A stretch of DNA of 64,000 nucleotides from an uncultured Acidimicrobiales bacterium (lineage in GTDB: Bacteria > Actinomycetota > Acidimicrobiia > Acidimicrobiales > SZUA-35): contig CALEWY010000106.1 of assembly GCA_937925335.1 (NCBI GenBank), positions 1 to 64,000 of the forward strand, in the 5' to 3' direction. This document shows positions 27,188-36,936 of this stretch, in pieces. Numbering within the stretch: the first letter of the stretch is position 1; every line of letters starts with the position of its first letter. Below the pieces are notes generated by a model that was given only the letters and a program-made list of their open reading frames with translations, ran no database searches and was not told the DNA's origin. Position numbers and translations under genes: made by a program.

Positions 27188-29674
27188 CTATCCCGGTAGG
27201 GGAATTCCATCGCCATCGAAGAGCTCGGGAACCTGCTCAGCAGCGAGGGGTTTGGAGACGAAATAGCCCTGCAACGTGTCGCACCCGCGAGCGGCGAGCC
27301 ACGCAGCCTGTTCGGGCTGTTCCACGCCTTCCCCAACGGTCTGGAGGCCGAGCGATTTGGCCAGTGCGAGAACGGTGCTGGTCAATGGCTCGTCGTGTTG
27401 GCCCACGATGCGGTTCACGAAGCTACGGTCGATCTTCAAGATGTCGACGGGGAGTTCGGGCAACACGCTCAAGGCGGACTGGCCAACGCCGAAGTCATCG
27501 ACTGCCACTCGCAGACCGAGCGCCTGGATCTCCCGCAGCTGTGTCTTGAGTTGCTCTGGCCGATCGGTCACGGCCGTCTCCGTCACCTCGATCACGATGT
27601 CGGCTGGTGAGAGGCCGTGGGTTGCCAGCGAGTCGCGCAGCTGTTGCACGAGGCAGGGGGAGTTGAACTGCACGCGTGAGACGTTCAAGGCGAGGTAGAG
27701 GTCGCTCGCCTGTGGGAACGCCTTTCGCCACGCCGCGAGCTGGCGACACCCCTCGTCGATGACCCACGATCCAACCGGGATGATGAGGCTCGTCTCTTCG
27801 AGGTAAGGGAGGAAGGAAGAGGGGAACGCGAGCGGATCCCCTGGGCGATCCCAACGAACCAGGGCCTCGAAGCCTCGCAACGCGCCGGTGACGGAGTCGA
27901 CGACCGGTTGGTAGTGGAGGACGAACTCCATCTCGTCGACCGCTCGGCGGATCCGCATCTGCTTGTCGAGTTCATGATCGGCCGCCTTGCGCATGGACGG
28001 CTCGAAGAGGACGGCCTGTCGTTTGCCCGAGGCTTTTGCGACGTACAACGCGATGTCGGCATCGCGGAAGACTTCGTCGGGTTCTTTGTGTACGGACTCT
28101 CCCGTCACGATTCCGATGCTGGCGGTCGTGTACATCTCGAGCCCCCAGATCTTGAACGGTGTGCTGATTGCCTCTTGGAGTTCGTCAGCCAGCTGCAGTG
28201 CTCGTTCGGCAGTATTTGAGGTGAGCAAGATTGCGAACTCGTCGCCACCGAGGCGGGCGAACGTCGCATCGGCGTCGATCACACCTCGAAGCCGTGATGT
28301 CACGGCTCGCAACATCTCGTCGCCGGCTTGGTGGCCCAGCGAATCGTTGATGACCTTGAACGAGTCGAGGTCGAGGTAGAGCAACGACCCTGGCCGGGTC
28401 GCGATGGCTTCCATGAGAGCTCGGCGATTGGCCAGTCCGGTGAGATCGTCGTGCCGGGCCTGGAAACGAAGCTGTTGCTCTCGTTGGTGCTCGATGGTGA
28501 CGTCGGCGACCGACCCGACCAGCTTGGTCGTGACCCCGTTCGTCCGAAGCGCCATGCCGACGATGCTGATCCAGCGAGATGTGCCATCGCTGAGCACGAT
28601 CGGGAAGTCGACATCGAGTCGCTGGCCCGGGTCGGATCTGAGCATCCGGGCTTGATCGACGATCATCGTTGCGTTGTCTTCCCCGATTTGATCCAGGAAG
28701 TCGTCGACCATTGTTCGCTGGTTGTCGACGGGGATGTCGAGCAACTGTGCACAGCGCGGTGTCATCGAGAGGGTGCGTTCCACCATGTCGTAGTCCCAGA
28801 TGCCGTCGCGTGTTGCCTGCGCGGCGAGGGCGTAGCGCTGCTCGCTGTTGCGAAGGGCCTCGCTCACCCGTGTTGGTTCGGTGACGTCCGCCGAGTAGCC
28901 CATCAACCCGACGATGTCGCCGGAACTGTTGCGAATCGGAAGTTTGGTGGTCCGAACCACTTCAACTGAGCCGTCGGACCGAGTCTGCGACTCGACGAGG
29001 TCGTAAATGGGCTCGCCCGTGCGAATGATCTGGCGGTCGATCTCCAGGTACACCTCGGCTTCGCTTGCCGGGTGAACGTCGAAGTCGGTTTTGCCATAGA
29101 GCTCGGCGACGGAGCTGAATCCCAACGTTTGGAGCAGCTGGTGGTTCGCATTGATGAACCGTGCGTCGGCATCCTTGATGAACACGGCGCACGGAACGAT
29201 GTTGAGCATCGTGCGGGCGATTCGCAATTCGTCGATAAGCGGATCGGTTTGGGGCGTTTGGCCTGATGAGGATTGGGCGTCATCAGCCCGTGCTCGACGC
29301 TCACCGGTCTTGATGCCGGTCACGTTGATCGTTGAGGCTCGCCCGATTCCGCTTGGGGAAACCCGGACCGCAAGGAGTTCGGACGACGAGGTGTCGAAGG
29401 CGATCGTGAGATGTTGCGGCGACCCACTCTCGCGAGAGCGGTCGATGGCAGCGCTCAACGCAACTCGATCGTCGGGCAGTGCCAGCTCGATGATCGACTT
29501 GTCCGTCGTGACCAATCCGAGCGGGGCGATGTCGACACGATCGACGATCAGGTTCTCATCGGTTGTCAGAGCGAGATCGACAACGAGCGCGGCGGGTTGT
29601 TCCCGAGAGGGTTGTCGGCGGGCGACGACCGCTGTTTCAGCTGCTGAATCGCCCGTGTTCTCGCTGGAGACCAC
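27188..29674 (-). CDS. PAS-GGDEF-EAL cyclic-di-GMP signalling protein
   Basis: PAS region CAVFIKDADARFINANHQLL; RLGGDEFAILL; FEALVRW; AVDDFGVGQSALS. Confidence 0.93.
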   Translation of the reverse strand: MVSSENTGDSAAETAVVARRQPSREQPAALVVDLALTTDENLIVDRVDIAPLGLVTTDKSIIELALPDDRVALSAAIDRSRESGSPQHLTIAFDTSSSELLAVRVSPSGIGRASTINVTGIKTGERRARADDAQSSSGQTPQTDPLIDELRIARTMLNIVPCAVFIKDADARFINANHQLLQTLGFSSVAELYGKTDFDVHPASEAEVYLEIDRQIIRTGEPIYDLVESQTRSDGSVEVVRTTKLPIRNSSGDIVGLMGYSADVTEPTRVSEALRNSEQRYALAAQATRDGIWDYDMVERTLSMTPRCAQLLDIPVDNQRTMVDDFLDQIGEDNATMIVDQARMLRSDPGQRLDVDFPIVLSDGTSRWISIVGMALRTNGVTTKLVGSVADVTIEHQREQQLRFQARHDDLTGLANRRALMEAIATRPGSLLYLDLDSFKVINDSLGHQAGDEMLRAVTSRLRGVIDADATFARLGGDEFAILLTSNTAERALQLADELQEAISTPFKIWGLEMYTTASIGIVTGESVHKEPDEVFRDADIALYVAKASGKRQAVLFEPSMRKAADHELDKQMRIRRAVDEMEFVLHYQPVVDSVTGALRGFEALVRWDRPGDPLAFPSSFLPYLEETSLIIPVGSWVIDEGCRQLAAWRKAFPQASDLYLALNVSRVQFNSPCLVQQLRDSLATHGLSPADIVIEVTETAVTDRPEQLKTQLREIQALGLRVAVDDFGVGQSALSVLPELPVDILKIDRSFVNRIVGQHDEPLTSTVLALAKSLGLQTVGEGVEQPEQAAWLAARGCDTLQGYFVSKPLAAEQVPELFDGDGIPLPG

Positions 29675-29680
29675 ACATGA

Positions 29681-30976
29681 TCATCGGCGCGTTCTGGCAG
29701 GGGATTGAGGAATCGCTTCTTCGCCGACCGTCTCTCCTGGTTCCAGTTTGACGATCGCCCCCAGGGTGAGCGCGGCGAGTGCGCTGCCAGCCATCACGGT
29801 CGACACCGACGTGAGGTCAGCGATCGCGCCAGAGAAGAGGTTTGTGATGGAAATGATGCCGCCAAACGAGATGACCCAAAGCGCCATCACTCGCCCGCGC
29901 ACCTCGTCTGCCAGGTGCTCCTGCAAGAAGGTGCTGAGTGCCGTTGGGAACGTGAAGTAGAAGAGCCCGACGAAGAAGATCGCCGGGTAGACGAACGTTG
30001 GTCCTCTGAGCGTGGCCAGCGTCGCAAGCGACACGGCGAACCCGGCGAGCGTGATGCGCACAACCAGCGGCTTCGAAGCCCGCAAGAGGATGGTGCCAAC
30101 GGACAACGAACCAATGAATGCGCCGGCGCCGAATGCGAGGTAGATCCAGCCGTAGGTGGTGCTCTTTGAGTCGACTCCCCAGTTGCGTTCCGCGATCACC
30201 GGCATCAGGCCGATGAATGGAAGACAGAACAACGAAAAGGCAACCATTGCGAGCAGCGGCTGTCGGATCTGGGGGACTGCCCGAGCGAGTCGGAGCCCGC
30301 CGAGGAGGCGTTCTGAAGCCGTGCCTTGCTTTTTCGAGAGAGCCGGGAGTGGCACGGTGAGCAACGCCATGATGATCACGATGTAGGTCACCCCATTGAT
30401 GGCGAACACCTCGGAGAAGCCGAAGGTGACAACCAGCCAACTGCCGATGACCGGGCCGATCATCCTCGACAAGTTGACCTGGGCCGAGTTGAGTGAAATG
30501 GCCGCCGACAGATTCTCGCGGCCGACGAGGCTCGGCAGCACAGCCGTGAAGGCTGGCGCAAACAACGCTTGGCCGAGACCGGTCATAAAGACGATGAACA
30601 ACAGCAGCGGACGGGAGATGTCGTCGTCGAGAACCTGCCACGCCAGGACCAGCGCCCAAAGCGCCTGCCAAGCTTGGGTGATCACGAGCAGCTTGCGCCG
30701 GTCGACGGTGTCGGCCAACGATCCGCCGACGAGGCTCAACGTCAAGAGTGGGAAGAGCTGAGCAAAGATCGTGAATGTCGTGAAGGCTGCTGAATCAGTG
30801 AGCTTGAACGCAAAGACACCGAGCGCGACGTTCTGCATCCATCGACCGATGCTCGACGCAAAGGTGGCGAGGAACACGCGTCGAAACTGCGGAACTCGGA
30901 ACGCATCGGCGGCGGTGCCTTGATTGGTGGGAGCAGACGGGGAGGTGCTGTTGGTCACCAACCGCGGTCGACCCAA
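29681..30976 (-). CDS. MFS transporter
   Basis: Multi-TM, FRRVFLATFASSIGRWMQNVALGVFAFKLT, MfsEnterobactin-like. Confidence 0.88.
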   Translation of the reverse strand: MGRPRLVTNSTSPSAPTNQGTAADAFRVPQFRRVFLATFASSIGRWMQNVALGVFAFKLTDSAAFTTFTIFAQLFPLLTLSLVGGSLADTVDRRKLLVITQAWQALWALVLAWQVLDDDISRPLLLFIVFMTGLGQALFAPAFTAVLPSLVGRENLSAAISLNSAQVNLSRMIGPVIGSWLVVTFGFSEVFAINGVTYIVIIMALLTVPLPALSKKQGTASERLLGGLRLARAVPQIRQPLLAMVAFSLFCLPFIGLMPVIAERNWGVDSKSTTYGWIYLAFGAGAFIGSLSVGTILLRASKPLVVRITLAGFAVSLATLATLRGPTFVYPAIFFVGLFYFTFPTALSTFLQEHLADEVRGRVMALWVISFGGIISITNLFSGAIADLTSVSTVMAGSALAALTLGAIVKLEPGETVGEEAIPQSPARTRR

Positions 30977-31575
30977 TGATCGAGATGCGGGCGCTCGGTT
31001 CCGATCGTGGTGTCGTCACCGTGACCGGGCAACACGATCGTGTCGGGCGTGTACTGAAAGAGCCGTCGGTCGATCGAATCGATGATCGTGTCGAAACTCG
31101 AATACTCCCACTTCGTCGCCCCCGGGCCGCCGGGGAAAAGGGTGTCGCCGGTGAACAAAAGCGGCTTGTCGACCAACTTGAAACAGATCGAGCCGGGTGT
31201 GTGGCCTGGCGTGGTGATCGTGTGGAGTCGAAGGTCGCCGATCTCGATCATCGTGTCGTCTTCGAGGATGTAGTCGTAGCTCGGGAGCATCTCGGCGTCG
31301 GCGGCGGTGATGCCTACTTCGAAGCCAGCGTCTCGCACGGCGGGAACCGCCTGGATGTGATCCCAATGACCGTGAGTTTCGAGGACGGTCCGCACACCGA
31401 GGCCTTGACAAAGCTCGAGCAAGAGTTCGTGTTCATTTGCTGCATCGAGCATCGCCGCTTCACCGGTGGCCTTGCACTGCACGACAAAAACGTTGTTGTC
31501 ATAGGGGCCGACGACGACCTTGTGGACGGCCACGTCGGTGTCGGACCAGTGAAGGGTCGAGTCGAAGTCGATCAT
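30955..31575 (-). CDS. MBL-fold hydrolase, glyoxalase-II like
   Basis: VLETHGHWDHIQAV, TPGHTPGSICF, LLFTGDTLF, VLPGHGDDTTIG; ATG at 31573-31575. Confidence 0.88.
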   Translation of the reverse strand: MIDFDSTLHWSDTDVAVHKVVVGPYDNNVFVVQCKATGEAAMLDAANEHELLLELCQGLGVRTVLETHGHWDHIQAVPAVRDAGFEVGITAADAEMLPSYDYILEDDTMIEIGDLRLHTITTPGHTPGSICFKLVDKPLLFTGDTLFPGGPGATKWEYSSFDTIIDSIDRRLFQYTPDTIVLPGHGDDTTIGTERPHLDHWVDRGW

Positions 31576-31747
31576 GGCCTTTGAGGCTACTGCGGGTCTG
31601 GCCAGACGCTCGATTTGGGAGGGCCTGACGGGCTGGTGTGGCCGCAGCACCGCCGGGCACTTCTTCTCTCGGTCGGTGGTGGGTTCTCACCTACGGTGAT
31701 GGGCGGCGAAGGCGATGGCCGGTGTGTAACCGGCGGTGGAGGCAGTG

Positions 31748-31960
31748 ATGGTTCGGTGGTCGACGATGGCGATCACACTCGGTGTGATAGCAGGCGGTTC
31801 GTGGTGGGCAACCCTCGCGATTCGTGACGGAGAACCCTCCGCGTTCCTGCTGCGATTCTTGCTCGTCGTTCTTCTCGGCACGTACTACCTCGTGCTCGTT
31901 CGGGTGCAGACCCGAGAGATTCACCGAAACCGACAGGCCGCTTCGAACCTCGCGCCGTAG
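31748..31960 (+). CDS. Small membrane protein, hypothetical
   Basis: Two hydrophobic helices: MAITLGVIAGGSWWATLAI and AFLLRFLLVVLLGTYYLVLV. Confidence 0.5.
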   Translation: MVRWSTMAITLGVIAGGSWWATLAIRDGEPSAFLLRFLLVVLLGTYYLVLVRVQTREIHRNRQAASNLAP

Positions 31961-32015
31961 CGAGCCCGCAAGCGTTCAATCTGACCAACGCTCGGACTTC
32001 GGCCATCATCGGCGG

Positions 32016-35000
32016 ATGTTCCGCCGAATCCTCATTGCCAACCGAGGCGAGATCGCCTGTCGTTTGATCCGAGCTGCATCAGAGCTCGATATCGAAACGG
32101 TGGCGCTGTTTTCAGCCGACGATGCCGGTTCGCGACACATCACACTTGCCGACCGAGCGTTCGAGGTTCCGGGCGCTGGCTCGTCGACCTTTCTCGATCC
32201 TCAAGCCATCGTCGCTCTCGCGCTCGAGCACGAATGTGATGCGTTACATCCGGGCTACGGGTTCTTGAGTGAGAACGAATCGCTGGCAATTGCCTGTGCC
32301 GAAGCCGGGGTTGTGTTCATCGGCCCGTCGCCCGATGCGCTGGCTCGATTCGGCAACAAGGAATCGGCCCGGTCCCTCGCTGCCGAGCTTGGCATCGCAA
32401 CGCTGCAGGGGTCGGGACTTCTCGAGAATCGCGACGCGGCGCGAGCGTGGGTTGACGCACACGGCCCAACGATGCTGAAGGCCGTCGCCGGCGGCGGCGG
32501 GCGGGGTATGCGCCCCGTCACCGCTGTTGATGATGTGGAAGCTGCGTTTGATCGAGCAGCGTCGGAGGCCTCCGGGGCCTTTGGTGACGGTGCGCTGTAC
32601 GCCGAAGCGCTCGTCGTCGATGCGCGACACATCGAAGTCCAGATCCTTGGCGATGAGTCTGGCCAGGTCGTCGTCCTCGGTGATCGAGACTGTTCGGTGC
32701 AGCGCCAGAACCAAAAGATCATCGAGATCGCCCCAGCGGACCTGAGCGACGAACTTCGCGACACCGTTTCGGCCGCTGCTCGTGCATTGGCCGAGGCGGT
32801 TGGATACGTCGGGCTTGGGACCTTTGAGTTCTTGGTCGACCGGTCGAACGACGCTGCCTTCTTCATCGAAGCGAACGCTCGACTGCAGGTCGAACACACG
32901 GTCACCGAAGAGGTGACCGGTCTCGACCTGGTCCAGTTGCAGATTCAGGTCGCCGATGGCGAGACGCTCGATTCGCTTGGGGTCGCCGAGACTCCTCCGG
33001 TGGTCGGCCACGCGATCCAACTACGGATCAACACCGAGACGATCGATGAAACCGGCGTCGCTCGTCCAACAGGTGGAACGCTCAGCCGGTTCGATCCGCC
33101 GAGTGGGATGGGCGTTCGGGTCGAGACGCACGCCCACTCCAGCTACACCACATCGCCGAGCTACGACTCGCTGCTCGCCAAGGTCATCGTGCATTCGCGT
33201 TCGGGAGGTTTCCCGGGCGCAGTGCGCAAAGCGAGCCGCGCGCTCGGCGAACTCGAAATCGCCGGGGTTGCGACGAACGCGCCGTTCCTGGCAGCGATCC
33301 TCACAACGGACGAGTTCGGCGCCGGACCGGTTGCCACACGCTTCGTCCAAGACAACGCTGTCGCTCTGGTCGCCGCAAGCGCGGGTTTCGAACCGGCTTC
33401 GCAAACAGCCCAGGGCGCCGACTCAACCTCGGGTGACGAGCGAGAGAGTCGAGCCGGCGTCGTCGTCGACTCCTCAGACCCTTTGGCGGTGCTGGCGCTC
33501 GGAAAGCAGGTGAGCGAGACCGCCGGTGTGTCGGCGAGTGAGTCGTGGTTGGCGACAGCCGGCTCGCTGGTCAGCGCTCCGATGCAGGGAACGATCGTCA
33601 CGATCGAGGTCGAACCTGGCCAGGAGGTCGTGGAGGGTGCAGCCCTCATCGTGATGGAAGCGATGAAGATGGAACACGTCATCACCGCAACCGAGAGCGG
33701 GCTGATCACGGCACTCCACGTTGCACAGGGCGAAGCCGTGTTTGACGACGCCCCTCTGGTCTCGATCGAGCCGAGGATGGTCGATGGGGGAGGCGAGACA
33801 GCCGTCGCCGAAGTCGACTTGGATGTGATCCGCCCGGACCTGGCCGAAGTGAATACTCGACACGGCTTCGGACTGGACAAAAACCGACCCGAAGCGGTCG
33901 CCAAACGTCATGCGAAGGGCAAACGAACCGCACGAGAAAACCTGGCCGACCTCGTCGATGGTGACTCCTTCGTCGAGTGGGGCGGGTTGGCTGTTGCTGC
34001 GCAGCGCAAGCGGCGCTCGATCGAGGATCTGATCGAGCGGACGCCCGGGGATGGGCTTGTCGGCGGGATCGGCACCGTCAACGGCGAACTCTTTACGCCC
34101 CAAGAGCGTGCCTCGGACCACGATGTGCAAGCGGTGGTCGTGTCGTATGACTACATGGTGTTGGCCGGCACCCAGGGCTTGCAGAACCATCGAAAGAAGG
34201 ATCGACTCTTCGAATTGGCGCATGAGCTCCGTCTTCCCGTCGTGTTGTTCGCTGAAGGTGGCGGTGGGCGACCGGGCGATACCGACGGCATCGGTGTTGC
34301 TGGCCTCGACTGCTTGGCATTCGCACTATTCGGCGAGCTGAGCGGTCTGGTGCCGTTGATCGGCATCAACGCCGGTTACTGCTTCGCCGGAAACGCCGCG
34401 TTGCTCGGTTGTTGCGACGTGGTCATCGCAACGGCTGACTCGAACCTTGGGATGGGCGGCCCAGCGATGATCGAAGGCGGAGGCCTCGGTGTCTTCCACC
34501 CGAGTGAGGTTGGGCCGGCATCGGTGCAGTCGGAGAACGGCGTGATCGACGTCGTGGTTGCGGACGAAGCAGAGGCCGTAGCGGTCGCCAAGCAATATCT
34601 GTCCTACTTCCAGGGCCCCCTTTCGGACTGGGAAGCTGCTGATCAGCGGCGGCTTCGCCACGTGATCCCGGAGAATCGTCTGCGGATCTACGACGTGCGC
34701 GAAGTCATCGACACGATGTTTGACGCCGATTCGGTCTTGGAGCTGCGTCGTGAGTTTGGGCTCGGGATGATCACGGCCTTTGCCCGGATCGAAGGACGAC
34801 CCGTTGGTGTCGTTGCAAACAACCCGACCCACCTCGCCGGCGCGATCGATGCGGATGCCGCAGACAAGGCGAGTCGCTTCATGCAGCTGTGTGATGCCTT
34901 CGACATCCCGATCGTCTTCCTCTGCGACACACCCGGAATCATGGTGGGGCCCGAGGCCGAGAAGTCGGCACTCGTGCGGCATGCGAGCCGCATGTTTGTC

Positions 35001-35402
35001 ACCGGAGCCGGTCTCGATGTGCCGGTCTGCACCATCGTGTTGCGAAAGGGCTACGGGTTGGGTGCGCAGGCGATGGCGGCCGGCGGCTTCAAGTCGAACC
35101 TCTTCACCGTGTCGTGGCCAACCGGGGAGTTCGGTGGCATGGGGCTTGAGGGTGCGGTGAAGCTCGGCTACCGAAACGAGCTGGCCGCCATCGATGACCC
35201 AGCCGAGCGACTCGCAACGTTCGAGACGATGGTCGATCGTATGTACGAAGTGGGGAAGGGCGTCAGCATGGCTGACCACTTCGAGATCGATGACGTGATC
35301 GACCCGGTCGAGAGCCGGCGGTGGATCGCGACGGCATTTGCCTCCGCACCGCCGAAGCCTCCTCGTACGGGCAAGAAGCGCCCAAACGTCGACACCTGGT
35401 GA
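32016..35402 (+). CDS. Single-polypeptide biotin-dependent acyl-CoA carboxylase (BC-BCCP-CT)
   Basis: BC start MFRRILIANRGEIACRLIRAA; biotin site VMEAMKMEHV; CT region GGGGRPGDTDG, FGLGMITAFARIEGRPVGVVANNP; ATG at 32016. Confidence 0.92.
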   Translation: MFRRILIANRGEIACRLIRAASELDIETVALFSADDAGSRHITLADRAFEVPGAGSSTFLDPQAIVALALEHECDALHPGYGFLSENESLAIACAEAGVVFIGPSPDALARFGNKESARSLAAELGIATLQGSGLLENRDAARAWVDAHGPTMLKAVAGGGGRGMRPVTAVDDVEAAFDRAASEASGAFGDGALYAEALVVDARHIEVQILGDESGQVVVLGDRDCSVQRQNQKIIEIAPADLSDELRDTVSAAARALAEAVGYVGLGTFEFLVDRSNDAAFFIEANARLQVEHTVTEEVTGLDLVQLQIQVADGETLDSLGVAETPPVVGHAIQLRINTETIDETGVARPTGGTLSRFDPPSGMGVRVETHAHSSYTTSPSYDSLLAKVIVHSRSGGFPGAVRKASRALGELEIAGVATNAPFLAAILTTDEFGAGPVATRFVQDNAVALVAASAGFEPASQTAQGADSTSGDERESRAGVVVDSSDPLAVLALGKQVSETAGVSASESWLATAGSLVSAPMQGTIVTIEVEPGQEVVEGAALIVMEAMKMEHVITATESGLITALHVAQGEAVFDDAPLVSIEPRMVDGGGETAVAEVDLDVIRPDLAEVNTRHGFGLDKNRPEAVAKRHAKGKRTARENLADLVDGDSFVEWGGLAVAAQRKRRSIEDLIERTPGDGLVGGIGTVNGELFTPQERASDHDVQAVVVSYDYMVLAGTQGLQNHRKKDRLFELAHELRLPVVLFAEGGGGRPGDTDGIGVAGLDCLAFALFGELSGLVPLIGINAGYCFAGNAALLGCCDVVIATADSNLGMGGPAMIEGGGLGVFHPSEVGPASVQSENGVIDVVVADEAEAVAVAKQYLSYFQGPLSDWEAADQRRLRHVIPENRLRIYDVREVIDTMFDADSVLELRREFGLGMITAFARIEGRPVGVVANNPTHLAGAIDADAADKASRFMQLCDAFDIPIVFLCDTPGIMVGPEAEKSALVRHASRMFVTGAGLDVPVCTIVLRKGYGLGAQAMAAGGFKSNLFTVSWPTGEFGGMGLEGAVKLGYRNELAAIDDPAERLATFETMVDRMYEVGKGVSMADHFEIDDVIDPVESRRWIATAFASAPPKPPRTGKKRPNVDTW

Positions 35403-35416
35403 TGTCGGGGTGAACA

Positions 35417-35555
35417 CCCTGAGGGTTCTCACAGGGCCCGGATCCCACTCGGCAGTAGGGGGTCGAGTCGCTGCTCAGGGTCGAACCTGAGTATCCCCCT
35501 AGTGGTTCCCCTACGAACCCGGGGTTCCCCCGATTCGAGAATCCTCAGGGTTTTC
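35417..35555. promoter_or_regulatory. Structured upstream region with repeated CCCCTA-type boxes and inverted repeats
   Basis: CAGTAGGGGG (35453ff) vs CCCCCTAGTG (35495ff); CTCAGG-GTCGAA-CCTGAG (35474-35491); TCCCCCTAG, TTCCCCTACG, TTCCCCCGAT. Confidence 0.4.
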
Positions 35556-35615
35556 TAGTTTCTCTTTCAACGCACCGGACACCACGGAGGGCCCGGGCGA
35601 ACAAGGGAGAAACCA

Positions 35616-35945
35616 ATGACCATCGAATTCACCGCCAACCGCCAGAACCACCCAAGCAACACCAAGAACGCCACCGAAGCCGCCGAGTCCGCAAGCAACA
35701 CAGCCGGCGCATTCTGGTCAGTCGTGACCGATCACGACGGCCCATCCGCCATCTCGTTCGACCGCTGCGTCGACTGGCTGCTCGACCTTCACCAGAGCAC
35801 TGCTGACGCTGGTCTTCGCATGCTCATCACCGACGTGCTCGAAGACCTCCGGGAGCTCGGCCCCATCGAGGGCGAGTTCGAAGATGTTGTCCTCGGCGCC
35901 CTCGCCTCTGTCGAAGTTGCCTTCGAGATGGTGATGGAGCGATGA
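35616..35945 (+). CDS. Hypothetical protein
   Basis: 109-aa ORF with good codon bias, ATGA-coupled to the next ORF. Confidence 0.6.
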   Translation: MTIEFTANRQNHPSNTKNATEAAESASNTAGAFWSVVTDHDGPSAISFDRCVDWLLDLHQSTADAGLRMLITDVLEDLRELGPIEGEFEDVVLGALASVEVAFEMVMER

Positions 35946-36238
35946 GCACCTTTGGTCTCAGCATGCCGGTCGACCTCGTGATCGGCCGCCGCACCGCAGC
36001 CGCCCCGGCGCACACGTCCGCCTCAACAACATCCATCTCAACAGCATCCATCTCAACAACATCCATCTCAAACGAAGCAACGTCCGCCCCAATGGTCTCG
36101 GCCACGATCTCTGATCTCGTCGCCGCCGAAGCCGACCTTTCCTACCAGGCACACCTCGGAGATCTCCACCCAACCCATGCGACACGGCTCGCGGCTGTGA
36201 CCGCAGAACTCGATCGGCGGTGGTCAACCTTTTGCTGA
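35942..36238 (+). CDS. Hypothetical protein, DUF2630-like C-terminus, N-terminal low-complexity
   Basis: ISDLVAAEADLSYQAHLGDLHPTHATRLAAVTAELDRRWSTF. Confidence 0.5.
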   Translation: MSTFGLSMPVDLVIGRRTAAAPAHTSASTTSISTASISTTSISNEATSAPMVSATISDLVAAEADLSYQAHLGDLHPTHATRLAAVTAELDRRWSTFC

Positions 36239-36301
36239 TCGCCCCACACCACACACGCTGGGTTTGGCTCCCCTGAACCCAGTCCCCTGAATTCTGCTTC
36301 C

Positions 36302-36313
36302 GGGCTTCGGCCC
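36302..36313 (+). terminator. GGGC-UUCG-GCCC tetraloop hairpin
   Basis: Short stem with UUCG loop 64 bp after the 36238 stop; weak without T-tract. Confidence 0.35.
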
Positions 36314-36566
36314 ACCCACAAGAACGAGCGCTCATCGTGCAGGTTTGTCTCCCCTTGACTGCCGCGGTGAGTGCTCGTTTCTGCGTTTTCCAGCACTCTG
36401 TTCGTTGTGACCAACGCGTAGCGCGCAGATGCTGCCATCAACGATTCAGATTCGTTGGTTACCCGCAAGAAACCTTGCTGCCCGATCAGAATGGGTAAGT
36501 GAAGTATCCCTAGGATGAGGGCCGATTCGGAAAGCTCGGATCGCACACACACGCAAGGAATGTTCA

Positions 36567-36767
36567 ATGCACACCGGAACCGTCAAATTCTTCAACGCCG
36601 AAAAGGGCTACGGATTCATCTCTCGTACCGACGGCGACGATGTTTTCGTTCACTACTCAAACATCGATGGCAGTGGCTACCGCTCGCTTGAAGAGGGCCA
36701 GAACGTCGAGTTCGAAATCGGCCCCGGTCGTAAGGGCGACGAAGCCCTCAAGGTTCGAGTCATTTGA
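36567..36767 (+). CDS. Cold-shock protein
   Basis: [66 protein letters not shown]. Confidence 0.96.
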   Translation: MHTGTVKFFNAEKGYGFISRTDGDDVFVHYSNIDGSGYRSLEEGQNVEFEIGPGRKGDEALKVRVI

Positions 36768-36936
36768 TTCACCCGGGCTCGGCGCCTCGCTCGCGCCAGC
36801 CCCTTTCACAACCGAGTTCTTGAAGGCGGCGCAGTTTTTGCTGCGCCGCTTTCGCGTCCACCCGCAGCAGCGCCGTGCACCAGCGCCGTTCAACAGCGCC
36901 GTGGACCAGCATGAGCCGAGAACGTCCGGGCGAAGC

